A stretch of DNA of 45,512 bases from Candidatus Saccharimonadota bacterium (GTDB taxonomy: Bacteria > Patescibacteriota > Saccharimonadia > Saccharimonadales > Saccharimonadaceae): contig JAFOJO010000007.1 of NCBI GenBank assembly GCA_017421325.1, forward strand, positions 1-45,512. The letters are read 5' to 3'. Below the pieces are notes generated by a model. The model saw only the letters and a list, made by a program, of their open reading frames with translations. It ran no database searches and was not told where the DNA came from. This document shows, piece by piece, positions 8,772 to 16,632 of the stretch (position 1 is its first letter; each line of letters starts with the position of its first letter). A program made the position numbers and the translations under genes.

Positions 8772-8842
8772 AAGCCCCTCCTCTCTCCTTACTGCCATTA
8801 ACTGTTAAAGTGTCAACCCCATAGGGTTATTTTAGCATAGAA

Positions 8843-9919
8843 TTAGAGAGAGGAAAGGATTTTGTGGGCTTCTTCTACGGAGTGGGTTTCCATGAGCTTG
8901 GCTCGGAGTTCTTTGGCGCCGGGGAAGTTGTTGACGTAGATTTTGAAGAAATGTTTAAGTGGTTCGTATGAAATATGTCGAGGTTCGCAATTCCCACAAT
9001 ATTTCGGAAGCTCCGCAATGTGATAATCGGAGATTTTATCACATTGCTCCGCCCCTTCGGCGGCAAGAATCTGCCTTTGGCAGATTTTGCCTTTATGTTC
9101 CTCAATATTTGTGGGAATTGTATATTTTCCATATAAGTCTAAATGCATTTTCAAAAGTTCCATCAATTCTTCGCGGGTGGGAGTGTGGTCGGTGAAACAA
9201 TAGGGGTTGGCGAAAACGCCGCGGCCGATCATGAAACCGTTAACTTCGGGGTATTTTTGATGTAGCTCTAGAGCGTGAGCTTTGTCTTTGATATCACCAT
9301 TGATGATTAATTTCGTTTCTGGACTGACCTTATTGCGCAGCTGAATAATTTCTGGGATTAGCTCATAGTGGGCTGGGACTTTGCTCATTTCTTTTTTGGT
9401 GCGAAGATGTATGGTGAGGGCAGCAGGATGTTCGGCGAGCAAAATTGGTAGCCAGGTTTTATATTCTTCCGGTGCGCTCCAGCCGAGACGGGTTTTAACG
9501 GAGACGGGCAAGGAGGTAGATTTTTTTGCATTTCTAAAACATTCTACGGCTAAGTCTGGGGTTTTGATCATAGCGGCGCCACCGCCGGCTTTATTGACAT
9601 GTTTATCGGGGCAGCCAAAATTAAGATCTACGCCGGAAAAACCAAGATTGCCAAGCGCCTGGCAAGTTTCCGAAAAATGCTCAGGATTTTTGCCCCAGAT
9701 TTGGGCAATGATGGGACTATCTGTGGGGGCGACTTCTAATCTTTCTAGAGCGTTGTGGCGGCCTTTTTCAGAGGCATAGGAAGAAACATTGGTAAATTCT
9801 GTAAAAAATAAATCCGGTCGGCCGGCACGTGCGATAACTTGACGAAACATAATGTCTGTAACGCCTTCCATCGGTGCCAAAATTAGAAATGGTTTTGGTA
9901 AATTGTCCCAGATATTCAC
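8843..9919 (-). CDS. dus: tRNA-dihydrouridine synthase, GTG start, palindromic insert
   Basis: 358 residues when started at GTG 9919 (VNIWDNLPKP). That start is preferred to the ATG at 10036 because TATAAT lies at 9926-9931, 6 nt upstream, and because the longer version would overlap the neighbour and read through its terminator. FMN TIM-barrel motifs: LAPMEGVTD (about 14-22), VDLNFGCPDKHVNKAGGGAA with the catalytic Cys, and VSVKTRLGW. The enzyme reduces uridine to dihydrouridine in tRNA using NADPH and FMN. Residues about 267-311 are encoded by an in-frame palindromic element (8988-9120) located between the barrel and the C-terminal helical domain. This insert is absent from the usual Dus architecture. 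Confidence 0.9.
   Translation of the reverse strand: MNIWDNLPKPFLILAPMEGVTDIMFRQVIARAGRPDLFFTEFTNVSSYASEKGRHNALERLEVAPTDSPIIAQIWGKNPEHFSETCQALGNLGFSGVDLNFGCPDKHVNKAGGGAAMIKTPDLAVECFRNAKKSTSLPVSVKTRLGWSAPEEYKTWLPILLAEHPAALTIHLRTKKEMSKVPAHYELIPEIIQLRNKVSPETKLIINGDIKDKAHALELHQKYPEVNGFMIGRGVFANPYCFTDHTPTREELMELLKMHLDLYGKYTIPTNIEEHKGKICQRQILAAEGAEQCDKISDYHIAELPKYCGNCEPRHISYEPLKHFFKIYVNNFPGAKELRAKLMETHSVEEAHKILSSL
8988..9120. repeat. Palindromic element family B, copy 1 (inside dus)
   Basis: The outer arms CAATTCCCACAATATT (8988-9003) and AATATTTGTGGGAATTG (9104-9120) are inverted and occur in no other copy. Hairpin 1: GCAATGTGATAA (9015-9026)/TTATCACATTGC (9036-9047). A conserved linker CGCCCCTTCGGCG follows. 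Hairpin 2: 9062-9075/9079-9091. The core matches 31690-31817 and 32055-32189. It leaves dus in frame. Confidence 0.85.
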
Positions 9920-9925
9920 TTGAGT

Positions 9926-9931
9926 ATTATA
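9926..9931 (-). promoter_or_regulatory. -10 box of dus (leaderless GTG start)
   Basis: TATAAT on the minus strand, 6 nt before GTG at 9919-9917. It decides the dus start. Confidence 0.6.
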
Positions 9932-9950
9932 ACATTTTTTGTGGTATATG

Positions 9951-9977
9951 TAAAAGCCCCGATATGAAAATCGGGGC
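9951..9977 (-). terminator. Intrinsic terminator
   Basis: GCCCCGAT (9956-9963) and ATCGGGGC (9970-9977) form an 8-bp stem. On the minus strand it is followed by CTTTTA. It ends the transcript of the gene at 9987-10445. Confidence 0.8.
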
Positions 9978-9986
9978 GGCATAGGA

Positions 9987-10445
9987 TTATTCTTGTATAT
10001 ATGTTGGTGGGGTATCGCAGCCGCTATATGAATCATAGAGGATGCGAGCTGTTGCTGGGTTCATGTCTTGAGGGGAAAACAAGAAAAAGCGTTCTCTTGC
10101 GTCTTTCATGAGGTAAATTCCGCTCATTTTTTCGAAATGCCCAGTGCAAATCCTGTAAGTATCCAGTAGGCTTATTTTTGTTCTTTTGATGCGCATGATG
10201 TCTGCTGACGTAATAACGCGTTTGTCGCCAAATTTTTCATAACCCCTGATTTTTAGAGACTTATTCGTCTCGAAAAGCTTTTGGGGACTGTAAAGAAAGT
10301 CGATGAAAGATTTGGCTAGTTTTTGATGTTCTATTGGGTTGTCGTTTTTATCGAAAACGAAGTCCCAATTATAAAGTCTTCTCAATAATATCACCTCGTT
10401 AAAATATCTGAATAATCCTGTTAAAGTGCTCTGGTATTGTAACAT
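9987..10445 (-). CDS. Hypothetical protein, 152 residues
   Basis: I do not recognise a family. The predicted soluble protein is rich in basic and aromatic residues (WDFVFDKNDNPIEHQKLAKS, DTYRICTGHFEKMSGIYL). It has no membrane segment or signal peptide. It lies next to the IS element and may belong to the accessory patch 9987-13664. A TATAAT sits only 3 nt before the annotated ATG at 10445. A downstream TTG at about residue 20, preceded by GAGGTG, is a possible alternative start. The gene has its own intrinsic terminator (9951-9977). Confidence 0.55.
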   Translation of the reverse strand: MLQYQSTLTGLFRYFNEVILLRRLYNWDFVFDKNDNPIEHQKLAKSFIDFLYSPQKLFETNKSLKIRGYEKFGDKRVITSADIMRIKRTKISLLDTYRICTGHFEKMSGIYLMKDARERFFLFSPQDMNPATARILYDSYSGCDTPPTYIQE

Positions 10446-10480
10446 AAAATTATAAAGAAATCAATTATGGCGTATTAACT

Positions 10481-11520
10481 CACAACCTTTGCAACATAAA
10501 AGGTAGGTTCTATACTTAATTTAATACCACTTAAACAAGAAAGGACCTACCTATGTCATATTGTACAGGTAAGAACATAGAAATAGCAAGAGGTAAAGCT
10601 ATGAAAATGCTAGTTATAGAGAAGAAACCAGTAGGAGTAGTAGCAAATCGTTTCGGAGTGAATAGAAGTACTATTTGGCGATGGCATCAGAAATGGCAAG
10701 CTCAGAATAGTAATAAGGTACTAATAAATCATTATCGCCCAAATAGAAAGCCAGGAGAATACTTCAGATGGGATAATGTATGTTGGGGTATTCCTTCATT
10801 ATCCACTGCGCCAAAAAGCCCTCATACACTCTCAGGTGATCTCATACAGTTAGTTTTAGACGTAAGAAGCCAACTAAAACGATGTGCTGAAGTAATTTGG
10901 TATCACATAAATTCAGTATTATGTATTAAAATCAGCCTCTCTAGTGTGCGTAGAATTCTTAAACGACATGGAAGAATGGATAAACCCAAACATCACCGTA
11001 ATAGGCAATATAAAGGTATTCCTAGACCACGGATATTATATCCTGGAGATTTGGTAGAGATTGACACCATCCACCTATTTAATCCAATTACTAAACAAAA
11101 ACGATATATCTATACTGTAATAGATCTATATACTAGAATGGCATATGCTAGAGTTTATAAAGAACTAAGACCAATTAATTCTTTGAATACAATCATAGAA
11201 GCAGAACAATACTTCGGATTTAGATTTAGGATAGTTCAGAGTGATAATGGACTAGAGTTTAGCAAATACTTTTCAGATAGATTAGAAAAACGAGGAATTA
11301 AAATTCGTCATACTAGATTAGGTAGACCAAATGACAATGCTCATATAGAAAGATTTAATAGGACACTGCAAGAGGAATGCACTGGCAACTATTATTTAGA
11401 GAGTGAATCTCTAAAAGCAATGGACGATAAAATACTGTCGTATATTGACTTTTATAACTATCATCGTATACACTTAGGAATAAGTTATAGAACTCCTAGC
11501 CAGATGTTGCAAAAGTAGTG
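10481..11520 (+). mobile_element. IS481-like insertion sequence (about 1.04 kb)
   Basis: Terminal inverted repeats CACAACCTTTGCAACAT (10481-10497) and ATGTTGCAAAAGTAGTG (11504-11520) match at 15 of 17 positions and enclose one intact transposase gene. The right repeat overlaps the last codons of the transposase. The exact outer ends and target duplication could not be fixed; the flanks show no clear direct repeat. The element looks complete and recently active. Confidence 0.8.
10553..11518 (+). CDS. IS481-like DDE transposase
   Basis: 321 residues in a single frame. A helix-turn-helix region at about 15-60 (VGVVANRFGVNRSTIWRWHQKW) is followed by an rve integrase core. The catalytic triad is visible as D in VEIDTIHL, D in VQSDNGLEF and E in NAHIERFNRT. 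The C-terminal YNYHRIHLGISYRTPSQML motif is typical of IS481/IS3-type enzymes. A single frame without frameshift and a length near 320 favour IS481. Shine-Dalgarno AGAAAGGA precedes the ATG. Codon use is AT-rich compared with the housekeeping genes, consistent with transfer. Confidence 0.9.
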   Translation: MSYCTGKNIEIARGKAMKMLVIEKKPVGVVANRFGVNRSTIWRWHQKWQAQNSNKVLINHYRPNRKPGEYFRWDNVCWGIPSLSTAPKSPHTLSGDLIQLVLDVRSQLKRCAEVIWYHINSVLCIKISLSSVRRILKRHGRMDKPKHHRNRQYKGIPRPRILYPGDLVEIDTIHLFNPITKQKRYIYTVIDLYTRMAYARVYKELRPINSLNTIIEAEQYFGFRFRIVQSDNGLEFSKYFSDRLEKRGIKIRHTRLGRPNDNAHIERFNRTLQEECTGNYYLESESLKAMDDKILSYIDFYNYHRIHLGISYRTPSQMLQK

Positions 11521-11570
11521 AAAGTTGTATGATGCTGCTGCGCGTAAAGAGATCTTGGCACATAATTCAT

Positions 11571-11680
11571 GCGGGTTCTGGTCGCACCCTATCCTTGAGA
11601 CACACGACTTCGTGCGCCTCGCGAGCAAGGGCCGTTCGGCCGAGCTTATGGTCTCAAGAATGGGGGTCGTAACCACCCGC
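11571..11680. repeat. Palindromic element after the IS, imperfect 30-bp arms
   Basis: Left arm 11571-11601 and right arm 11651-11680 are imperfect inverted copies (GCGGGT at the outer end, CTTGAGAC/GTCTCAAG at the inner end). Inside are two small hairpins, CACGA/TCGTG (11604-11615) and GGCC/GGCC (11630-11641). It has the same architecture as the other elements but a different core. A frame through it encodes about 50 plausible residues (11531-11686), possibly a gene remnant. Confidence 0.6.
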
Positions 11681-11732
11681 TTGAGGTGACCCGCGTAGAG
11701 ATGAAAAAATAGCCTGGAGATATTCAGATCGC

Positions 11733-12587
11733 TTACTCTAGGAGATTAGAATTTGAGTCCTCTGAACTATTACTGATGTCTAGATAATTCCTTTGAGTGA
11801 CAACTGGAGAATTGAGGAGTTTTTCGGCAGCCTCGCGAGCAGTTTTAGTAACGCCGCCTGCATCCTTGGCGTCTTTTCGCAGAGCTTTCATGCCACGGCT
11901 ATTGTTCTTTTGATGTAATTCGGCAGCAGTAGTCTCCCCTAGATTAGTGAGGGCTAGCTCCATGTTAGTCATAGAATCACGTAAATTTTGGTCTATGGCA
12001 AGATTTTTGTATTCTTTGTATTCTTTAGCATTGAGGCCAAAACCATGCTTATATATTTCGTTAGTAAGAATAGCGTAGTCGTGACTACTGCTCGCGCCGC
12101 GTTTGTCCCATTCATTAGTCAAGCGGTGACGAGTAGCAATTCCGCGTTCGCGCTGTTCTATCCATGATTTTGGATAACCTTTTTGCTCGTAAAGGCTACG
12201 CATTCGTTTGGCGGCAAGCTCTGGGTCGGATATTTCTGCGATACGTTCGCCGCCGACTTTGGCTAGCCACCGCTTGAATGGCTCAGCTTTAGGAGAGGGA
12301 ATAGATTCGATGATGCGGAGAATGCCTTCAGTGTCAGCAACGTCAGTCAAACGCATCTTGCCATCTGGGGCCCGCATTTTTAAACCGTTACAAAATGTAA
12401 CGGTTTCGGAACCTTCATCTTTTAGCCTCTTTTTTAGCACTCGCCAATAAACGGCCGGGTTATCACTATTCGTAAGTGCGGCTATGACATCTACGGCCGA
12501 AAAAAGCCATTTTTCATTGTCTTTATCCCAGATTTTGCGGACAGCTTTTTCTTCGAAAAGTGCAATTTTGTTGATATTTCGCGGCAT
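11733..12587 (-). CDS. BRO-N / DinD-like protein
   Basis: 284 residues. The N-terminal ~110 residues look like a BRO-N domain (FEEKAVRKIWDKDNEKWLFS, then VYWRVLKKRLKDEG). The C-terminal part resembles E. coli DinD (HDYAILTNEIYKHGFGLNAKEYKEYK, TNMELALTNLGET). BRO-N domains occur in phage antirepressors and DNA-binding proteins; DinD is a DNA-damage-induced RecA modulator. The function here is inferred only at family level. Shine-Dalgarno AAAGGAG precedes the ATG. It sits between an IS element and a structured-leader gene, a typical accessory or prophage-remnant setting. Confidence 0.75.
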   Translation of the reverse strand: MPRNINKIALFEEKAVRKIWDKDNEKWLFSAVDVIAALTNSDNPAVYWRVLKKRLKDEGSETVTFCNGLKMRAPDGKMRLTDVADTEGILRIIESIPSPKAEPFKRWLAKVGGERIAEISDPELAAKRMRSLYEQKGYPKSWIEQRERGIATRHRLTNEWDKRGASSSHDYAILTNEIYKHGFGLNAKEYKEYKNLAIDQNLRDSMTNMELALTNLGETTAAELHQKNNSRGMKALRKDAKDAGGVTKTAREAAEKLLNSPVVTQRNYLDISNSSEDSNSNLLE

Positions 12588-12657
12588 AAAATCTCCTTTA
12601 AGCTAATTAGCACTCTCCTTCGCTATGGTAATTATATCGCATTCGGTAGAAATGTGA

Positions 12658-12663
12658 TATACT
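12658..12663 (+). promoter_or_regulatory. -10 box of the structured-leader gene
   Basis: TATACT in the context TGTGATATACT (an extended -10 is possible) predicts a transcript start near 12670, exactly where the first helix arm of the leader begins (12671). Confidence 0.5.
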
Positions 12664-12670
12664 GAAAGTG

Positions 12671-12781
12671 CGAAATCATGATTGTTCATTTTCTTGTGAA
12701 GAATAAAATGCGGCTATTTACGCTGACTGTTCTTCATGAGGGCAATCATGGTTTCGCGACTAAGTAAATAGTCGCATTTTT
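12671..12781 (+). promoter_or_regulatory. Structured 5' leader with two mutually exclusive helices
   Basis: Helix A: CGAAATCATGATTG (12671-12684) pairs with CAATCATGGTTTCG (12743-12756), 14 pairs including one G-U, and is extended by GTGAAGAA (12696-12703)/TTCTTCAT (12730-12737). Helix B: 12705-12721 pairs with 12764-12780 (17 pairs, core CTATTTAC/GTAAATAG) and is followed by a T-rich tract. The order A, B, A', B' means the two helices cannot form together except as a pseudoknot. This is the layout of an antiterminator/terminator switch. The start codon is 35 nt downstream. Confidence 0.6.
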
Positions 12782-12815
12782 GTTTAGGTGTAAGTGCGGC
12801 GGAAAGAGAGGAAAA

Positions 12816-13664
12816 ATGGAGGAGATTCCAAAAAATCACGAAGAAAATGTGGGCGTTAACGGAGCGGAGATATTAAGTGAGATGCCGCCATTTGGAGAAC
12901 GCGAAACTATCGGCGAAAAGTATTATACACAAGCACAGGCAGAGCTGGAACGCTGGGTGGAAAGATCGCAGAAAGAATTAGAGCAATGGGAGAATTTGTC
13001 GTTCGAGGGAAGGCAAATTGGGGAATGGAGGAAAAATGAAGACGGAAAGAAGCGACTTGTATATAGACCGCTTGACAAGAACAACCCTGGGGATGTACGT
13101 GCATTTAATGAGTACAAAGCAGACAAAATCGAAAGCGCAAGAAGGCATATACAAGAAGATGAACAGTACCGTTCAGATGATGAAGTCATATCTAAACTTG
13201 CAAAAAGTTTTAAAAACCAAGAGATGATTGACCAGATTGCTACTAAATTAAAAAGTGGCGAGGATTTTACCGATGAGGAGAATGAATTTTTAGGAGATTA
13301 TCCGGATTTTGAGCTCTTTGACACGGACAAGTTTATGACGCCAGACGCACTCGATATTATATATCATAATATTATGGGTATTCCTAGTTACTCGGAATTA
13401 TTAGATCAAGATGATGAAGAAGCAACTATATGGCCTAGCTGGACAACTGTAGCAAAGGCGCAAATGAGAGAGGCAATAAAAAAGAATAAGATCCTATTGC
13501 ACAATAGCGAAGAAGTGAGACGCTCCCTTGAAAGATTAGAGAAGAGGACAAAAGATGATTTGTTTGCTGGCGAGACCACAATTAATAGTGAGAGCGGCGA
13601 GGCTCGGACTTTCACCTTGGAAGATAATTACCCAAAGCTTGAGGTGGAATCGGAAGAAGAGTAG
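12816..13664 (+). CDS. Hypothetical acidic protein behind the structured leader
   Basis: 282 residues from ATG 12816, preceded by GAGAGGA. The upstream TTG at 12780 lies inside the leader hairpin and is not preferred. No family is recognised. The protein is highly charged and acidic, mostly helical, with no membrane segment. Visible blocks include YYTQAQAELERWVERSQKEL (predicted helix), LYRP-like RLVYRPLDKNNPGDVRAF, and an acidic C-terminal EVESEEE. It resembles soluble accessory proteins found beside mobile elements, but no function can be assigned. It is convergent with valS and shares the terminator at 13726-13753. Confidence 0.6.
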   Translation: MEEIPKNHEENVGVNGAEILSEMPPFGERETIGEKYYTQAQAELERWVERSQKELEQWENLSFEGRQIGEWRKNEDGKKRLVYRPLDKNNPGDVRAFNEYKADKIESARRHIQEDEQYRSDDEVISKLAKSFKNQEMIDQIATKLKSGEDFTDEENEFLGDYPDFELFDTDKFMTPDALDIIYHNIMGIPSYSELLDQDDEEATIWPSWTTVAKAQMREAIKKNKILLHNSEEVRRSLERLEKRTKDDLFAGETTINSESGEARTFTLEDNYPKLEVESEEE

Positions 13665-13725
13665 ACGAATAGACTAAAAAGAATTAAGCTAAAAACTAAA
13701 CTATTTGAAAAACGGCAGTAACATT

Positions 13726-13753
13726 AAAATGGAGTCTTTTATGGCTCCATTTT
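13726..13753. terminator. Bidirectional intrinsic terminator
   Basis: AAAATGGAG (13726-13734)/CTCCATTTT (13745-13753) is a 9-bp stem with A- and T-runs at its two ends. It serves the convergent hypothetical gene and valS. Confidence 0.8.
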
Positions 13754-13768
13754 ATGACACTAGCGATG

Positions 13769-16486
13769 CTAGATTAGGTCGAGTTGGGTTTTGAGGCGGG
13801 AGATGAGGGATTCTTTCTCTTTGATTTGGTCTTTAGTTTCTTTGACGAGGTGCTCGGGGGCCTTGTTGACGTAATTTGGATTCATCATGCGAGCATTTAA
13901 TGCATCCAACTCACGGCCGACAGAGAGAATTTTTTCAGTAAGAGCATCTTTATACTCTGTAACAACCTTTTCGGGAACATCTAGATATAGCTCGTGATTA
14001 GCAAGCGCGAGCCTGAGGCCCCGTGGCTGGCCGTCTAGGCTATTAATGGCCGGAACCTTGGTAAGAGTGCGGATAAGCATCAAATTGTCCTCTACGAGGC
14101 TATCATTGCCGTATAATAGGCTGTATTTTTTGGCGTTATTGGTGCCTGGAAGGGCCTGCAGGGTGCCTCTAACCTCGGACACGACTGAGATTAGGCCTTC
14201 AAACTCGGCAGCGCTGATAGGATCAAATTTAAGCTTATTTGGCCATTTTGCGGTAGCAATAAAACCGTCCGTCCAGGAAAGATTTTGCCAGATAGCCTCG
14301 GTAACAAATGGGGCAAACGGATGCAAAGCAATAAGAATCGTCTCTAGAGTCTGTTTTAAGAGACCGGTATTTTTGAAGATCTTTTGACTTTCTAGGAACC
14401 AGTCGGCGTATTTATCCCAGATGGTTTGGTATAATACTTCGATAGCTTCGGCGAAACGGTAGTTTTTCATTGAACTTTCTACTTGATTGAGGCAATCGTT
14501 GATTTCGCGGCAAATCCAGTCTTCGCCCATGTTAAGCGTAGAGTAAGGCGTTGAAAATGATTCATCTACGACACGCTCGTTCCGGCCCGTCGTTACGGGC
14601 GGAACTTCGCTCCTGCGCTCCTCGTTAGTCGCGCAAGGTCGCTGATGAACATTTTCCAACGTCTCATTGCTATCGTCAACGGTGGATTGAATTAACCTAG
14701 CGATATTCCAGAGTTTGTTGCAGAGATTGCGGCCGGCAATGACACTGTTTTCACTGAAAGCCTGATTCATGCCGGCGGAACGACCTCTTAAAATACCGAG
14801 GCGAAAAGCATCTGAGCCATATTTGGCGACAAGATCCATAGGATTAATGACATTGCCTTTAGATTTGCTCATTTTTTGGCCATGAGCATCCAATACGAGG
14901 CCGTGGAGATAAACTTCTTTAAACGGCACTTCGCCAGTGACGTAAAGACCCATCATAATCATACGAGCTACCCAAGCGAATAATATGTCGGCGCCGGTTT
15001 CCATGACGTTTAGTGGGTAATAGGGGTTGAAATTGTCTTCCGTCCAGTCGGTACAAACAATGGGCCAATGACTAGAAGAAAACCAAGTGTCAAAAGTATC
15101 CTCATCGCGGACGTATTTAGTGCCGCCAACTTCAATCTCTTTGAGGTGAGTGCGACGGTCAAAAATCCAATCTGGCTCGTCGGTGGCAGCATCGGTAACA
15201 CGGCGGAACATTGGGATAGCAATACCCCAAGGGATCTGGCGGGAGATATTCCAGTCCTTGAGATTTTTGAGGTAATTAATCAGGACTTTTTGCTTGTTTG
15301 CCGGATGGAATTTGATCTCGTTTTGCTCTAGATGTTTGATGGCGACGCTGGCTAGTTTTTCAACATCTACAAACCATTGCTCTTTGAGCATAGGCTCCAA
15401 CACGGTGCCGCATTTATAGCAGTGGGCTACAGAGTGAACGAGCTGTTTTTCGCCCCTGAAAAGATCGGCGGCTTTGAGATCTTTTAGGACTTGCTTGCGG
15501 CATTCAGCAGTAGTGAGACCGTAGTATTTTTCTGGGACATTAATCATGGTGCCATTTTCAGAAATCACCTTGATACGCTCGAGGTTATGGCGTTCGCCTA
15601 CCTCGAAATCATCAAAATCGTGGGCGGGGGTGATTTTTACGGCGCCGGTGCCGTACTCGGGGTCGGCGTGTTCGTCGGCAATAATCGGGATTTCTTTATT
15701 AGCGAGTGGAAGGTGAACAGTTTTGCCAATTAGATCTTTGTATCGCTCATCTTCAGGATTAACGGCTACGGCGGCATCACCAAAAAGAGTCTCTGGCCGG
15801 GTGGTGGAGACGATAATTTCGCCACCATCATAAGTGTAGGCAATATCCCAGAGGGTGCCTTTTTCATCTTTGTGCTCTACCTCGATATCGGCAAAGGCGG
15901 TCTGATGTTTCGGGCAAAAGTTGACGAGCTTTTCGCCGCGGTAAATCATGCCGTCGTTCCACATTTTTTCAAAAGTGGTGTAGACGCGATCGATGACGTT
16001 TTCGTCTAGGGTGAAAGTGAGGTCATCCCAAGAACAAGAGGCGCCAAGAGCGCGGAGTTGCAATTCCATATTGCCACGTTGCTCAGCGACAAAATCCCAT
16101 ACACGGGCATAAAGCTCGTTGCGGTCGTATTCAAAGCGAGTGTGACCTTGTTTTTCTAGATTGCGCTCGTAAACGACCCAGGTCTCAAAGCCAGCGTGGT
16201 CTGCGCCAGGGATATACCAAGTAGAATTACCCTTAAGGCGGTGGTAGCGGATGAGGGAATCTTCTACGGCGATAGTGAGGCCGTGGCCAATGTGCAGGTT
16301 GCCGTTGGCATTGGGGGGTGGCATGACAATACTGTAAGTGTTTTTATTATCACGGTCATCTTTGCCATCGCCGTTGTTATCTACGGGCACCGTGGGGACG
16401 GGTGGGGCGAAGATATCGCTGGCTTCCCAAGCGCCATAAATATCACTTTCATATTCTCCTGGTTCATAACTACTCGCAAATTTCAT
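13769..16486 (-). CDS. valS: Valine-tRNA ligase with in-frame palindromic insert
   Basis: 905 residues, class I synthetase. The HIGH motif is PPPNANGNLHIGHGL (about 56-70), the editing domain is in the middle (STTRPETLFGDAAVAV, GTGAVKITPAHDFDD), and the KMSKS motif is KMSKSKGNVINP (about 537-548). The anticodon-binding domain and a C-terminal coiled coil (LSVGRELDALNAR... KEKESLISRLK) follow. It charges tRNA-Val and hydrolyses mischarged threonine. Residues about 609-646 come from the palindromic element at 14550-14660, between the catalytic and anticodon-binding parts, with no frameshift. A -10 box TAAAAT at 16493-16498 lies 6 nt before the ATG, so the transcript is leaderless. Confidence 0.97.
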   Translation of the reverse strand: MKFASSYEPGEYESDIYGAWEASDIFAPPVPTVPVDNNGDGKDDRDNKNTYSIVMPPPNANGNLHIGHGLTIAVEDSLIRYHRLKGNSTWYIPGADHAGFETWVVYERNLEKQGHTRFEYDRNELYARVWDFVAEQRGNMELQLRALGASCSWDDLTFTLDENVIDRVYTTFEKMWNDGMIYRGEKLVNFCPKHQTAFADIEVEHKDEKGTLWDIAYTYDGGEIIVSTTRPETLFGDAAVAVNPEDERYKDLIGKTVHLPLANKEIPIIADEHADPEYGTGAVKITPAHDFDDFEVGERHNLERIKVISENGTMINVPEKYYGLTTAECRKQVLKDLKAADLFRGEKQLVHSVAHCYKCGTVLEPMLKEQWFVDVEKLASVAIKHLEQNEIKFHPANKQKVLINYLKNLKDWNISRQIPWGIAIPMFRRVTDAATDEPDWIFDRRTHLKEIEVGGTKYVRDEDTFDTWFSSSHWPIVCTDWTEDNFNPYYPLNVMETGADILFAWVARMIMMGLYVTGEVPFKEVYLHGLVLDAHGQKMSKSKGNVINPMDLVAKYGSDAFRLGILRGRSAGMNQAFSENSVIAGRNLCNKLWNIARLIQSTVDDSNETLENVHQRPCATNEERRSEVPPVTTGRNERVVDESFSTPYSTLNMGEDWICREINDCLNQVESSMKNYRFAEAIEVLYQTIWDKYADWFLESQKIFKNTGLLKQTLETILIALHPFAPFVTEAIWQNLSWTDGFIATAKWPNKLKFDPISAAEFEGLISVVSEVRGTLQALPGTNNAKKYSLLYGNDSLVEDNLMLIRTLTKVPAINSLDGQPRGLRLALANHELYLDVPEKVVTEYKDALTEKILSVGRELDALNARMMNPNYVNKAPEHLVKETKDQIKEKESLISRLKTQLDLI
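14550..14660. repeat. Palindromic element family A, copy 1 (inside valS)
   Basis: Imperfect outer arms GTTGAAAATGATTCATC (14550-14566) and GATGAACATTTTCCAAC (14644-14660). The core hairpin is GCCCGT-CGTT-ACGGGC (14585-14600), extended by GTTCC/GGAAC. The core plus the CTCCTCGTTAGTCGCG segment recurs at 28434-28545. On the valS strand it encodes VPPVTTGRNERV. Confidence 0.85.
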
Positions 16487-16492
16487 AGTTAT

Positions 16493-16498
16493 ATTTTA
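16493..16498 (-). promoter_or_regulatory. -10 box of valS (leaderless)
   Basis: TAAAAT on the minus strand ends 6 nt before the valS ATG at 16486. Confidence 0.5.
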
Positions 16499-16584
16499 CC
16501 ATATTTTGCGGAGATATGATAAGATAATAGTGGAGGTTTGATTTTGAGGCTCTAGAAAATTATAAAGGGAGGTGCAACCCAAAA

Positions 16585-16632
16585 ATGAGAGAATCTTACT
16601 CCACAGTTAAAGAGATTACGCAATGTCTGTAG
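16585..16632 (+). CDS. Possible 15-residue leader peptide
   Basis: MRESYSTVKEITQCL, stop TAG 16630-16632. AAAGGGAGGTG at 16565-16574 is a good ribosome binding site, about 10 nt before this ATG. It overlaps the 5' end of the 56-residue frame at 16623 in another frame, so it could be a coupled leader peptide or the zero frame of a frameshift product. Confidence 0.3.
   Translation: MRESYSTVKEITQCL

Noticed and set aside
10481-11520. Composite transposon or larger island around the IS
   Set aside because: Only one IS copy is present, and the flanks show no second copy or direct repeat.
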